Assembly (NCBI RefSeq): GCF_029227915.1
Contig: NC_079881.1
Coordinates: 10,393,501 to 10,453,500, forward strand
Direction: 5' to 3'
From: Hydractinia symbiolongicarpus
Lineage: Eukaryota > Cnidaria > Hydrozoa > Anthoathecata > Hydractiniidae
DNA length: 60,000 bases
Of this stretch, positions 40,301 to 55,300 are shown in pieces. Position numbers and translations under genes: made by a program. Every line of letters starts with the position of its first letter. Positions within the stretch are counted from its first letter, which is position 1. Below the pieces are notes generated by a model. The model did not search any database. It saw only the letters and a program-made list of their open reading frames with translations, and was not told where the DNA came from.

Positions 40301-43300
40301 AAGTCTAACTTTGCACAAATGCAATGTATTGTTTAAAATGAAAGAAAGATGCAGATAGAAAAAAGAGCCTTTGAAAACGGGAATAAAAATTCAAAAGCTA
40401 GTTCAAAGTAACTGGTAATGCTATAGCTACATATTAATCTGAATGTTTTATGTTTTACCTACCTCCTAATATTACCTTTACCCAATTCCTAATTTTGAAA
40501 CAAAAACAAACAGATGTACAGCAAGCATGATAATATAGTTAATCTGCAGTATATATACATAAATAGTTAAATACTTCATTTAAGAAAAAAACACAGGGAT
40601 ATTACTTATAATATATTTTACTTTTGTCCACCAAATGTAATTTTACCACATGTTGTAAGACATTTTTATTGATTCAGTTTAAGCTTAAGAACATATTTGA
40701 TGATTGATTTTTGACCCAGAATTTTTGTGTTGAAATGCTTCTATTTGAAGCACATTAAGTAGGCTCTAGAAAAACAGTTTCTGTTTTTCTCTTTGATATT
40801 TTTTATTCACGCAGAAAATTAAGCATGTGAAATATCTTGTATGCCTGGATAGTTGTTGCACATGTGTGTGTGTGCATGCAATTTCTATTCCTTACATTTT
40901 TCTTCACCTTTATCTTTTCTAGTTATCTTGTTGCTGATGAGTGTCCGTGTTGTCAAAGAGTGTTTAATAGCAGCTGCTGATCTTAATATGGTTAATGGAG
41001 ACTATGTGTTCCTTGCCTTTGAAATTGATCTATCTGGTGGAAAAGCACGTCAAGAACGCACATTCAAATGGGCAACTGCTGATTTTGGTAATTTTCGAGG
41101 TCAATAAAAACACTTAATCACTAACCTTTTTATTAAAGTAAAATACCAAGCATAGAAGGTAAAAAATCAAAAGATTAAAATATGAGAGAAGCTTTTCGTA
41201 AAAACTATTTACATCATAAGTCTCTATGTACAACTATATTCTTATAATAAAATCAACCTACTTTTAAACTTTTAACCCTTCATAATTATTCCATATTATT
41301 ACTCTACGCAAACCGGAATTATATGATCAGGTAGATCACCAATCATTGTCACTTTTTCGCAATGGGATTACCTAAATTTACGTAACTTAATCGTGATTTT
41401 AAGTACTCCCAAGTGGAATAATTATGAAGGGTTAAAAGTTTAAAAGTAGGTTGATTTTATTATGAGAATTTAGTTGTACATATAGACTGATGATGTAAGT
41501 AGTTTTTACCAAAAGCGTCTCTCATATTTTAATCTGTTGATTTTTTACGGTCTATGCTTGGTATTTTACTTTAAAAATGGCGTGTTATTCCTTTTCATTT
41601 ACTAACCTTTTTATTATTATGTTTATGCTCATAATATTAATACTTCACATCAGAAACATGCATGTTTGTATACACCAACAGAACATCAGGGCAATGTCTT
41701 AATAAAAACAATAGTTATCATTTCCATGTTGTTTCTAAAAACTCCTAGTACAGATATTAATGAATTTTTATTTAAGGGCAGGGGATTTTAAAGAAGAGAA
41801 ACTTGGTTTTTTGTTTCAATATCAACCCAGGTCTGTTCTCCGAAACATAGATGCTCTCAAAATAGGTTATACGTCCTGTCCACAAGTGGGTAAAACAATT
41901 ATCAACCAGAAGGCTTCATGGAGGAGTAGTACCTTTTCTCACCTAAACAATAGTTTTTTTAAGGCAGTATCAGTACCAAATATCCATTTCTATGTTCAAT
42001 TGGAAAGTCCTGGAATTTTTTTTTTTTTTTTCTGTGACTGGGCCTGAAAAATTTGAACCATGCAGTTTAAGGAATATGTTTGGTTAGTATAGTAATGTGC
42101 ATTCATCTTTCAATCAAATAACTTACTAATTCCTTTTTGTTTTATGCTATAAAGATAAAGAAAAACTACTCAAAAACATTGACATTTCAAAAAACAATAG
42201 GCATGTCAAAGGCATTGCATGTGTTTTGCATAGTTTATTGCATAGTTTAAAAAACTATGGGAATAATTAATGTTGGGTTATTTGTTGTTTAGCTAAAGTA
42301 GAAGATCCAAGGGACAACTATCAGTCATTTATTAAAAGAAGTAAAAAATTGTGCAAAGCTTGGGAAGCAACTTTGCTCATGATGACCAAATTACCAAAAG
42401 AAACAACACTTACCAGTAACAGTACTCTAGCAGATTTCCATGATCGTGTACGGATTGGAATGAAAACAATGTTTAATGTCTCAGTTTACCATGGGATTAT
42501 AGATAACACTAATTACTCAAAACATCACTCAAAGGTATTATAGCTCTCATTTCCATTGATGGTTTACAGACCCATTAAGCAAGATGAGGTGTAGAATTAT
42601 GTTTTATTTTAAAAAACTTATAACCACAGCATAATTTATCTAAAAATTATGTGTTTTGCACAGGACACCTGCACTCTCCCATATGTGTGCCTTGTACTTG
42701 AACTTGTGTGACATGGTTCCAAATGGTTAACTCCTCTTCTTTTCCTATGGCAGAAAAGCTTTAAAAGGTTATGTTGATGCCACTTCAACCCTTCTAATTT
42801 TTGTGAAATTGAGATAACCATTTTTACGAAGTTCACAGCTCTAAGAGAATCTGTGTGTACATTCATTACAAAAGCCTAAAAGCTAATTATTGTAAGGAAA
42901 ATAAATTTGTTTTTATTCACAGCCTCCCACTTATGCTCAAAATTTGTATGATGCCATCATGTTTTACTCAATTGCTGTTAATGACACCATGAATAAGGGT
43001 CAGGATTATCACGATGGATTGCAAGTTATTGAAAATATGAAGAACAAAGTTTTTTCAAGTACAGTTTATTTTTTAATTCTTCACTTTGATTAGAATAATA
43101 TGTTTTAGTCTTTGGTTTGTGAGGTGTACTACAAAATAATAGGAGTCATTGCATTTTGTCTTAATTTTCTGGAGACTTAAGATTATTTATGACTTTGTCG
43201 TTCATGTATAATATTCTTTTTTTCTATTGGGTCATTAAAACAAATAAACAAACCGTTTTTTTAGAATTTTTTTTAATGCAATTGCAAACAACCCAAATGA

Positions 43301-46300
43301 GTTTGGACAAGTGGTGGCTTCCTGGGCTTTCATCTAATCATTTCTGTTATTGAAGTACATTATGTATCAGATTATCAACACCATATAAGACTGCTAATTG
43401 AAGTTGTACATCAATGTAACATTTACATTTAACATTGTTTTTACATGGAATAAATGCATTTTAGGTATCCATGGTTATGAGATGTTTTTTGATAAAAATG
43501 GTGAAGTTCAATATCCCTTTCGACTTCACCATTTTGGAAAAAAACGTAAGAGTTGTCGTTATTTTTTGATTTGTCTTATGCCGAAGTCACATTGTTTTGT
43601 TTTAATCAAGAAAGTTACAAATGTTTTACTTTGTCATTAAGTACTGTCAAAAGTTAATGGTAAACATTTGACTAATCCAATATAGATGTAATTATTGGAA
43701 GATACTTAAAACATTGGGTAATAAATGCAATGTTGACAAAATAAGAACTAAAGGTTAAAGTAGTTAGTCTGGGCCGACAACAAATGATAAAGACTGAAAG
43801 CAAAAGTTCACTTGTTTAATGCTTTTTTTTCTAGTGGTTTGCTATCCGAATAATCAAAAAACATTTTACGCAGAGGGTGAAAAACCTTTGAATTGTAACA
43901 ACACGTCAGGTTTGGAGATGGTTCTAATAATATAAAAAATAAAATTAATATTAAGTTTTACACTCATCAAAGAACGGATCTTTAAAATCAAGGATGTGCC
44001 TGTAAACAATGATATAAAAAGGATATATATCGTATATCAACCGTTAAATGTGTTACTACACAAGTTAAATTATTAAAATTGGAAATATTTTGATGAGTGT
44101 AAAATATCTGAAAACATAGACAAAATTAACCAATTAAAACTTAACATTAACATGCACAAGAATATATCACTTCCTGCATGAAAATATTTAATACCATTTA
44201 ACCGCATGTTCATGCACTGTAACTAGATGGTGACTGACGATTTACATGTGCCGACTTTAATAACATGCAGAAACCAACTAATGGTTCTATGACAAACAAA
44301 TAAGATGAATCCAACTTAATTGGGCCTGTGGTTGTTCCACAGGCCCAAAAATAATAATCTCAAGCAAAAGTTTTTAAAAAATAAAAAGAAAACCAACCCG
44401 CATTTTCTCATCCCATCTCGTGAAAGCATAGAAATGGGCATAGAAAAAAATGAATGATCAATTTTTTGTTCGTTGAATATCAGTCTATAATTAAACTAAA
44501 CAAGGTGAATCAATAATGTTCCTTTTAGACCACCGTTGGTAATTCATTCTCAATAAAATTATTTTTATTTTGCCGACTGACCGACCATAAGCTACTATCG
44601 ACTTCGCCCATAGAACAACTAATTACGTTGGAGTCGCCTAAGAGTTCATAATACAGTGCAATTATTTTTATTATTTACCAATAACCGACGTTATTTGGCA
44701 TAAAAAAATATTTCATGTTGCACAAGACTACAGCACAAATAAGTGACCAGAAGGAAGGATAAGCCTTTACACTTTAACCCTTATTGGTCTGGGGTTTTTC
44801 AACCAGCACCGTCCCTGCTTCTCACCCATAACTTTTGATAGGTTTACCAAATATAACCAAATTTGACACAGTTGCAGTATTTCATAAAAAGGAAGAAAAT
44901 GGTAGCTCTTTTTCATGAAGTCATCAAAACTGTGAAATTTATCTAAAAAAACACTTTCTGGCAAAAATGCATTTACTTCAGTTCTAGAAGCAATTTTAGT
45001 GTTAAGAACTAACACAGTCTAGGTGAAATTGAAAAAAGTCATTACTATACCTGTTCAACCTATGTTAGCATGGAAAAAGGACTGAAGCCTATGGTGGAAG
45101 TGGTAATAGTGGTGCCGGTGGTGTGGTGGTGGATGATGATTTTTAAGTTTTTAATAGACCAATATCTGGATTTTTATTTAAAATCCCCTAAATTAGGAAA
45201 CACAGTTGTACAACGATCCCCTTTGGCAAATTAGAGATATGGTGTAAAAATCAAATTTTACAATAATCCTAAAGGAGGTTATTGTTACACCAAGGAGAAT
45301 CAGAATCAGGCAGAATCCATCATTAAGTTGATGTCTGTTCTTTCGAATAGAAATTATGAACCAATTTCACTATGGATTTCTTCATTAGCGAACGGTTCTT
45401 ATTTAAAAAAATATAAATCAGCTAAATAAAAATGAAGTAAAATGTTAAAAAATGGTGCTGATTGTGTTTGATATAAAATTAAAATGTTATTTACCAGTTA
45501 AGCTTTTTAAAAAACCTAATATGTTTGGAGTTTGTTGGTTAATATTGAAGTATACAATTCAGTCCTATTTGAATGTAGCCAGCCCATTTTTTGGCCTCTA
45601 TAAAATTTTTATTCTCTGTCAATTTGAATATTTGATAAATATAAAAAAAAAAAATTCAATTAACTTGAGTGTTTAGCTTAGCAGAGGTGTACTATGGTAT
45701 AAAGCGAAGCAAACAAGAATAATTTTTTACCTTGTCTAATCAAAGTGTAATGCAGTTATTTTAAGGTTAAATTAAAACTTAATGCAAAACATAAGAGTAT
45801 TTGCCAAATTGCATGTCAAGATCTTTATGTTTATTTGATGTAAAACTGTGGTGTTAATGAATGGTTTTATATTTTGTAGCTGCTGGTCGCATATGTGCGT
45901 GTTACCTTACCCTTTCACGTAAGTGTTTCCTAATTAACCTTATCCATGCAAGAATAATTAACAAATCCATAACTCATATAATACACATAAATAATAATTT
46001 ATCTAAACAGCTAGTCCATTTCCGACAGACAATGTTAGAGAAACTGCTTGAAGAAAAAGAGAATTAATTTCTAGTGAAGCATTATTTTTGTCCAAACATG
46101 TCCAGAGGAAATTGACTTAATGAAACATTAATTAACATTTTTTTTTAACTGATAACTAACAAAATAATTTCAGTGCAGTTTAATATCATTTGTGTATTTA
46201 ACAAAATGTTTTTAAAATACTGCTTTTGTTTGCGAATCATCTTTTGAAGAGATACTAAGAAGCTAAATTCACCAGCCATATTTTAGACTTTATGTTTTAC

Positions 46301-49300
46301 TTTTTGAAATCATAGGTATTAATGATATAACTGTACTGAGACTGATGTAACATTGGACATTATCAAAGTTCAACATTTTAAAATAGCCACAAAGCGGGCA
46401 GAAAAGCAACTCATTTATCTGATAAAATTGAGCATGATTCAAACCTGTAAGACACTTATCCACAGACTTTTTCAAAAAGAAAAAAACGAAATTTTTTTAA
46501 ATATTTTTTCCTTTGTTTGGTTATTTATACAAGTGAGAAGAAAGTAAAGTACTAAAAAAAGAGAATTTGTGTAGACAAAGTTTGAGTTGTTTGAACCATG
46601 CTCAAAAGACCACCGAAGACCATACTTAAACTAACCAACATAACAGTTACAAATATTAACATGTGACAAGAACTTTAATCATGTTAAAAGTTAATTGACT
46701 AACAAATCTCAAACTAGGAGCAGCACCTTGCACCTTGCACCTTTGCACTTGCACATTAACACTACAATGGCAACTTTCATCGCAGAAACATGTCACATCC
46801 AATTGTGATGTGTCATGTACTATTATATGGACACTGGACAGACAATTGCACAAATCTCTCATTGTAATACAGCTGCCATTCTATGTAATTTACCGAACGT
46901 CTGCACAGAATCTTAAATAATTGCATGCTTATCCTAATTTACACATGCATGTTTAATTCCATAGCACAATAATCATGACCAGCAATGCATGTTTGTTAAC
47001 AAATTATTAATTTGCTTCTGTTAGATGCAATGTTTAAGCATAGATGTTTTTTGTTTTGTTGTGAAGAGTCTTATAATACAAACTGTGAAGAGTCAATGGC
47101 AAATGTCTAAACATTGAACTATCAAATAACTAATATTTATCTTACAGTGTATTTTTTCCAAAAGAGTTGATGCTATTCTGGTAGATATTAGCTGTACTTG
47201 TGATTCCTATCTTTTACGTATTCTTCAATTTATTTGAATGTAATTGAAGTAATTGTACAAGGAGATGAGTCAGCTATAATCAGTTTAACATCATCTTGTT
47301 TAAAGTTGCTACGAATTGGATGTCTTCCTGTGTATTAAGTGACAATAACTTAGACTAACTTTTCATTTATCTGTTGTATCTTTTATTACTCGCCAATACT
47401 CCATGTCGTAGCTCCTTTAAAGCCAAAGAGAACTGATTTGACAACTGCAGCTCTTTAGCTTTGTAGCCTTTTTGTATGATCATTTGCTTACCTTTATAAA
47501 CAATCATGAACATTGTAGTGTGTTAAATCGTTCTTTAGGCTTTTCTTGTTGGTTTGTTTGTTGTTGTACGTGTTTTTGACTTTTTGTATATCTTCTTTGT
47601 AGCCAATAACAGATGTGAGATTCCTTTTCCAAAGATGGAAGCTATAGGTGATTTGGAGCTAAATCGAGAAAATGTAACAGTGACTAGCAAAAATGGCACT
47701 GTAAGAATAGAAGAGGAGTGGCAATTTGAATATAAACCTATAGCAGATGCACCTATGTATTGGCCAAACGGTATGAGTCTTAAAGATATCAAGGATGAGC
47801 CAGAGTGTGGCTTTGATGGAAGTAGATGTGCCAAAGAACCATTAAAGAGTGAGTAATTTTAAAATTTTTAAATGTAAATTTATAAAACCTGTCTTGATCA
47901 ATGTTTAGCAGGCTTTGTGATAGTGAACTTCCACTGAAACCAATGCAACCTTTTTTAGTAGAAAAAGGTCTGGTGTAAAGTAAGAAAATATTTATACTTA
48001 TTGTTTACAACCTGAAAGCATACATGCTGCCATATTATTAAACAATGAAAGACTTAATTTTTATTTCCTAAATATCGCACTCAGATCTCCATGTAGGTTT
48101 TAGGAAATATCAAAACGCGTGTTCCTACCTAGTCATATAAGACAAATGGCACATAGTTTTATGGAGTTTATGTATCAGGTGGTTGAAAAATAATACATAT
48201 CTAAATTTTAGGTAAAATTATACTTGGCGTGGCTATTGCCTTGACAATTGTTGCAGTGGTTTTGATCATTATACCAATTGTTATGGTGAGGTAAGATTTA
48301 TAGTTACAGGTTTGTATCTAGATTTTGGTAATTACAACTAAGTTAATAATGTACCTATCAATGTTTATATTAACTCCTTATTACTTATATCAAGATTTCA
48401 AAATAATAATGCCAGTACTATGATGTCCTTGAAAAAATCCTAGTAACAAATTCTACTATCAAAAAGTTAAGATAACATCAACATGATGCATTTTTTGAAA
48501 TTCTGGGCAAATCGTTTGAACTAATTCTTCAACTTCGACAAAAAAGACACCCAATCCCCCATCTTTATTTCACAAATAATTACGAATATGAAAACACACA
48601 TAATCATGCTTGCAGTAAGAAATATATGCACAGTAAGATTTTTAATATGAATTGTGAATTTTTAACCAAATTTGAGATCATTAAAATGTTCCTAAAATCA
48701 TTTTGTAAACAGAGATAACCACATCAGATTGTAAAACGTATCAGCCAAGTCTTGGTCATTTCTGAAACCATATGCTGTCCAGTCCTGAAGCTAGATAGAT
48801 TATTTCATTCTTATTGATCCCAATTATGTTGATTCAATTGGTTACCAATCTACCATCCTTCTGGTTTGCCAAAATAACAAGATTAAACACAAGCATTGGT
48901 TCATTTACTTTTAAGTTTCATTTGATGTCTCTCTTAGTTGTAAAGCCAATCAGCACTTGTTATATACATTTTTTATACCTTTTAGACAATATAAACTGGA
49001 ACGGGAATTAACAAGTCAGCTGTGGAAGATACCTTATGATGATTTGTTTTTCAGAGATTTTCGATCTTCACAAAATTCGTTGGGCAGTTTTGTTAGTGTC
49101 TGTCTTTTCTTTTGTTCTGAATGGCTTGTCAAATTTCTGATGTGGGCCACCAACTTGCATGGAATATTGGTTGCCCACATCAGAAATTTTGCAACAAAAT
49201 AGCCAATCTGGCATTTTAATGTCATGTGACAAGCAGTAAAACTGCAATGGTTTACTTGTAATCTTTAGGGTGGACAGAGTTACAACAGTTATGGCACAGA

Positions 49301-52300
49301 TGTCATGACTAGACAGAAGTTCACATGCGTTGCAATATACAAGGGAAGTTTTGTTGCTGTAAGGAAACTATATAAAAGAACTGTTGAATTAAATCGAAAT
49401 GTTCTCATGGAATTAAAACAGGTACACACTTGACTATTTTAGTGATTCTAATAGCAAGGGCTAAAATAACAACAATAAAACAAAAAAAAAAATTCTTTAC
49501 AGAGTTTTACTTACTCTGCAAGTACCTGTAATATAACTTTGCATTTTTAATAAATCCATAGTAAATGAATTTGCTATGATCATATGTTCTTCTTATGTTC
49601 AAACCCAAGCCGAATGCAGTTAAATTATGTTAAGATGTTAACTGTGTTATTTATATTCATAAAATAGTTTTTATTTCCCTGTACATAGAACTAGCCTGTT
49701 TGCACAAATAGCCAAATTGTGTTTACTATTTTTTTTAAATGAAAAAACTTCTTTTGTTGTTGTAGACAACAAACGTTTTTTATTATTCAAGCAAAAATGG
49801 AAATCGTAATACGTGTTGAGTTATTTATTTATAGCAAATTTATTATATGACTTTTTTTGCATTGTCAAGCAACACAAAAAACAATTACACAAATGTGGTA
49901 GTCTGTTAATTGTGACGCCAATGAATAAAAATAACACAGAGATAAACGTTTGATTTAGATGCGTGATATTCGGCATGATAATATTAATCCATTTCTCGGT
50001 GCATGTGTCGAAACTGGTAATGTGCACATTGTCACGCAGTATGGTGTCAGAGGAAGTTTGCAGGTATTACAATTTGTTTACCTAATTATAGTTGTTGTTG
50101 TTTTATAAGGATGTATAAATTGATTAATAACTACACAAAGATTCATATTGTGTTGTCATTAATGCGGCTTGTACAGCACTTTGTATTAGGAATAGGCTCT
50201 TTCTTTTTAATTTTCTTATTGTAAGAAAAAGAAAAGTTTACTATCACATCAACATTATTTATCAGATATGGAAAATGCGAAAGTAAATTTTATGAATATC
50301 ATTCATCATTGGAGGCTTTTTGACTGAAATATTTGTTTAAATTTTACCCTTTTTTTAGTTAGGTATTGTTTTTTGTAGGATATTCTTGAAAACGAAGACA
50401 TTAAACTGGATACAGTTTTCTGTTTATCCCTTTTACATGATATTGTCAAAGGAATGCAATACCTGCACAGTATTGATATAAAGTCACATGGCAATTTGAA
50501 GTCGTCCAACTGCATCATAGACAGTCGGTGGGTGCTAAAGGTGACTGACTTCGGCTTGGTTGAATTTAAAAGCAAACAAGATCTGTCGCACATTGAACCT
50601 CATCAATTTAACCGAAGTAAGTTTTCTTTTTATGGAGTAGAAAGAAAACTTATCTCACCACAGATACCAATATGAGTATCTGTGATGTTATTGGTTTCTT
50701 CTCTTTTGTGTGGTTTTGCATTAAATTAAGTTAGCCAGGCGTTATTTATATTCAATGATTGTTGTGGTTAAAAAAAAAACGTTTTTTTTAATTTGTTTAT
50801 CTGTTCTTACATTAAGGTTCTTTTTATACCTTTTTTTTACTATCTACTTATTTGGACAGGCTTGACAGCCACATTAGATATTGCTTTTACAAGTGATATA
50901 GCTATGCAGTATAAAATATCCACTTGATCAGAAAGGCGAACTTTTAAAGGGCGATGAATGTTAAAAAATATTTTAAAGATTTTCATTCAAGAATGTAGTA
51001 ATATGTTAACGTAATTAGTCTCTAAAAATGATTAAAATGCTTAATTTGTAAACAAAAGTAATAACTATGGTTTTTGATGAAAAAGCATTCAATTTTGTGA
51101 CGTTACTTTTGCAGGAAGAAAGATTATAGTTGCTACTGCTGCAACCAAAAATAATGTTAAGTTTTATTCAAAGCTTATCCTATCCCTTGTATATTAGCAA
51201 ATACAATTTTTTTTTATTTAAAAATTTTATGAATTTTAACCCATTTACTTTTTTTTAGATTTCAACTTATTTATATTCTTTTTCTTTATTGATTAGTGCT
51301 ATTGTATAATAAAACTAATTTCACTGTTAGAGAGTGGTTACTTTACTTGATCAACTTTTTGTGAATAAAAAATGTACACATGCACATGCACATATTAATC
51401 TAAAATGAAGAAAAGAAACATCAAGTAGGAGACAAGGGCATGAAGAATAAAAAATATATCTCACCAGTAAAAGATGTAACACAAACATGCAGAACTGTAT
51501 TTCTTTTTCTTGTAAAAATTTAGACACAACTAAATCTTTCTGGGTCATGTTAGGATGTGGCTACATTTATAGTTTATTTCACACAAATAGTATATTTACT
51601 TATAGTATCATAACTATTAGAACGTTATTGTAGTTTGATATCAACATCATCACCATCATCATTGGCTAAACGTCTGTTTTCCATGCTAGCATGGGTTGGA
51701 CCTTTCAATCTGATGTTACATCTAAACTCAAATTCCTCTGCATAAGTTTGTCTTTATTACCTCCTTTCAAGTCTTTTTCAGTCTACCCCTGTTCTTTGTC
51801 CCAGGAACTATCAAGTCTCTACACTTCCTTGACCAATTATCCCCCTCCATTCTTTCCAAGTGTTCCAACTTACTCAATCTTCTTATCTGGATAACATCTT
51901 TAATGCTACGGATACCTAGCCTGTTTGTTAGCTCATCTGAACTCTTTCTGTCTCTCAGACTGATCTTACACAAAAACAAAACAGTTTTTTACTTTATTTT
52001 CAGAGGTTCCTCCAACCACACTAACTTTTAATTTTTATATCAATCTATTATCTCTCCTGCAATAGTGATGTTGCATGACAATATAAACTATACAGCAACC
52101 ATAATCAAATGGCGACGAATGTAGGATGAAACAATTGGGTATTTTAAAATCAAAGTTTTAAAACTAAATTTTGATGACATCAGCTATAAGCTGCCTACAA
52201 CAAAAAAAATTATTTCACAGATTTAATAACCTGTTACAGCCATTGTTGTTATTATGTGTAATGTGTAACACAAGTATTGTCTGCCTGCATGATTCAGTGG

Positions 52301-55300
52301 TTAGCAAACATTAATACTCCAAATTTCTATAACCTGCATGTTTTGTGTGTGTCTTTTAGTAATTGTGAGGCTGATGTTCCTCTGCATATTTACTATGAAC
52401 TTATTGTTTTTATAGATTTGTTGTACAAAGCACCAGAATTGTTGCGTTTAAGTAATCATCCAGCTCGTGGAACACAGAAAGGTGATGTGTACAGTTTTGC
52501 GATCATTACCCAAGAATTTCACACACGGGAAGGACCATGGAGCACATCATATTTAGAACCAAAAGGTTAGTATTGGTATTATATTTAATTATTTAAATTT
52601 CACATACAGTATTTGCTTTATATAAGTGTTTATATATAAACTTTATTTGGATACACAATTTTATAGAAAGAAATAGTGGATAAATGTTGTATAAATGTAA
52701 CTTTCCTACCTACCTTGTGTTTAGATTTGTAAAAAAAAGATAAAAAGAATGTTTATGTATTTTGTATTTTGCTTTATGATATGTAAATTATGCTAACTAA
52801 AAAGTCTTTTTTAAAAACTACTTTATTTCAGGAAATTAAGGAGCCAAAAAATTAGAGATCACCAAATTTACATAAAGGAAATTATCATGAATGTCTATAA
52901 CAACCTATAAAAAATAATTAAATTAACACGATTTAGTTTAACTGAATTACAAAAATCATTAAAGTAACTCCACTCGAATGCGCAAATATATTTATCTGGA
53001 CAACACAAATTTTGAATATTCATGTTAATTTTGTGCTTCGTTATTTTCCTGGAATAAGGTATTAAAGAAGTACATGTGGGGCGCTATCATTAAATAACTT
53101 TGTCATAGTTTTGCAAACTAAATTCTTGTATACCTTTTGTATTTAAATAACCTTATGTGTACTCTGCATTAAGTTAAAATCACTCTTGTTACCACTGTTT
53201 TTCCCAATTTAGACATCGTTCAGCGTGTAAAAAAAGTTGAGAATCCACCATTCAGACCACATGTCCCACAGCTCATTGAAAACGCTGAGCAATTACGTGA
53301 TCTTATGAAGCGTTGTTGGGATGAGAATGCAGATGAGCGACCAGCCTTTCCTGAGATTAGAAAAGAAATTGAGAATCTGATGAAACGAAATGGATTGTGA
53401 GTTTTGTTTATAATTGTTTTTTTAGTCGATTGAGCTGGTACATTTATATTGTTGCAATGTGAGAAATATTTATTTTTATAGAAAAACAAACATATTAGAT
53501 AACATGGTAGCCATGATGGAAAAATATACAAACCATCTAGAAGAAGTTGTTGAACAACGTACTGGGGAACTAATCAGTGAAAAGCAGCGCACAGAGGCAC
53601 TATTATTAAGGATGTTGCCTAAATCTGTGGCACGACAGCTAATGAAAGGTCAGGAAGTTGAAGCAGAATCCTTTGACGAAGTAACAATCTATTTCAGCGA
53701 TATTGTTGGTTTCACATCATTGTGCTCTTTTAGTTCACCATTGCAGGTACGTGATATTACCTGTAGAAAACCAGCTTTAGATGCTACTTACCTAACGTAT
53801 GCATAAAAAAAGTAGCTCTTCCGCAGGCTACTGTCTGCAGAATGTACAAGTGATGCCTCTTGCCAACTTTGTATAATGCCCAAAATTGTCATTGTCTATT
53901 TTAGCAAGAGATTTTAGTTTAAGTGACATGATTTCCGTTTAATGCAAAAATCAAAATCAATTTTTATATTGTGAAACATGTACATTACCAATGTCACATT
54001 GGCAATCTTAGATTTGTTGCTGCAACAACTGGAACAGGCTTTTGCGTGCCATGGTTCACTTCTATATATATTAGCCTTGTATACGCCCCTTGCGCTGAGA
54101 AGTCTGATATATGATCTAAACACCAAATAGGATTTTGATTTGTGTCTGTTGAGCAAATTGAAGTAAAGGTATTGTAAACCAGCTTTAATAGCTTCTTTAA
54201 TTATATCTAAAAATTTTTACTTAAAGCAGAAAAAGCCAATTCAATTTGGCCAGCAAAAATTTAAGAGGCATGAAACAAGCAAACTAGTGCTCCAATTTTT
54301 TCATATCTTTTTTTATGATATTCCATTTTGTTTTTATAACATTTATTTATTCCTGAAGTTGGAATAAATATCCTAACTGGTTTGAAATTATGGCATAAAA
54401 AGTCACCCGCAACTTTATTGGGTAAATATGGCGCAATTCAAATCTGACGATTTTTAGCTAGATTATCTTGAGAGAGAATTGCTCTGCATATAAGTTTAAT
54501 ATTTTTTGTCACCATGGATGCGCTTTAATAAGTTACCTACATGCCTATTTTTTTAGGTGGTATCCCTATTGAATGACTTGTACACCCTCTTCGACAATGT
54601 GATTTCTCATTATGATGTGTATAAGGTATGTGAAATGAGTTTTTCCTGTTAGTCTGTTTTTCACCTCCTTCCCAATCTTCCTTTTTACTTCTCATCCATT
54701 TTAGTTATTTATGTTGTGATAGAGCATTGAAGTTTTTATGGTTGCTTACATGTCTGAGTATTTAAGTGGACTCTATGTTTTCAAAAGCATCTTGGTTGAA
54801 TAAAAAAGAATTTTGTTTTCTTTAGATGTTTATAAGTATACATAAAAAAGAACATGTTAAATATGTCATAGTGTAGTTATATTGCCTGTTAGAAAACCTG
54901 TTTTAGTTCACTACTAGATTTGTTGCTTTTAGGTTGAAACGATAGGCGATGCTTACATGGTTGTATCTGGTCTACCAATCAGAAATGGCCGTCAACATGC
55001 CCGTGAGATTTCTGCCATGGCGCTGCATATTCTTGCTGCAGTCAAGACGTTCAAAATAAGACATAAACCAGATCAGCCACTACTAGTTAGAATAGGCTTG
55101 CATTCCGGACCTGTAGTTGCAGGAGTCGTTGGTACAACCATGCCAAGATATTGTTTGTTTGGTGATGCTGTTAATTTTGCATCCAGAATGGAATCAACTG
55201 GTGAACGTAAGTTTTTGTTTTGTTTTTGTTTCGGAAAAAAATATTCAAGGTGTAGTTCATTGTTTTTTTTATTATTTGTTGAAGAAGTGAAAAATGTTGA

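Noticed and set aside
40853-40922. Start of a separate protein at the ATG before exon 3
   Set aside because: The frame upstream of 40,923 is intron ending in a polypyrimidine tract and TAG; the coding part continues exon 2 in phase.
49034-49225. Minus-strand frame opposite receptor cyclase exon 11
   Set aside because: It is the shadow of the exon plus the palindromic hairpin.
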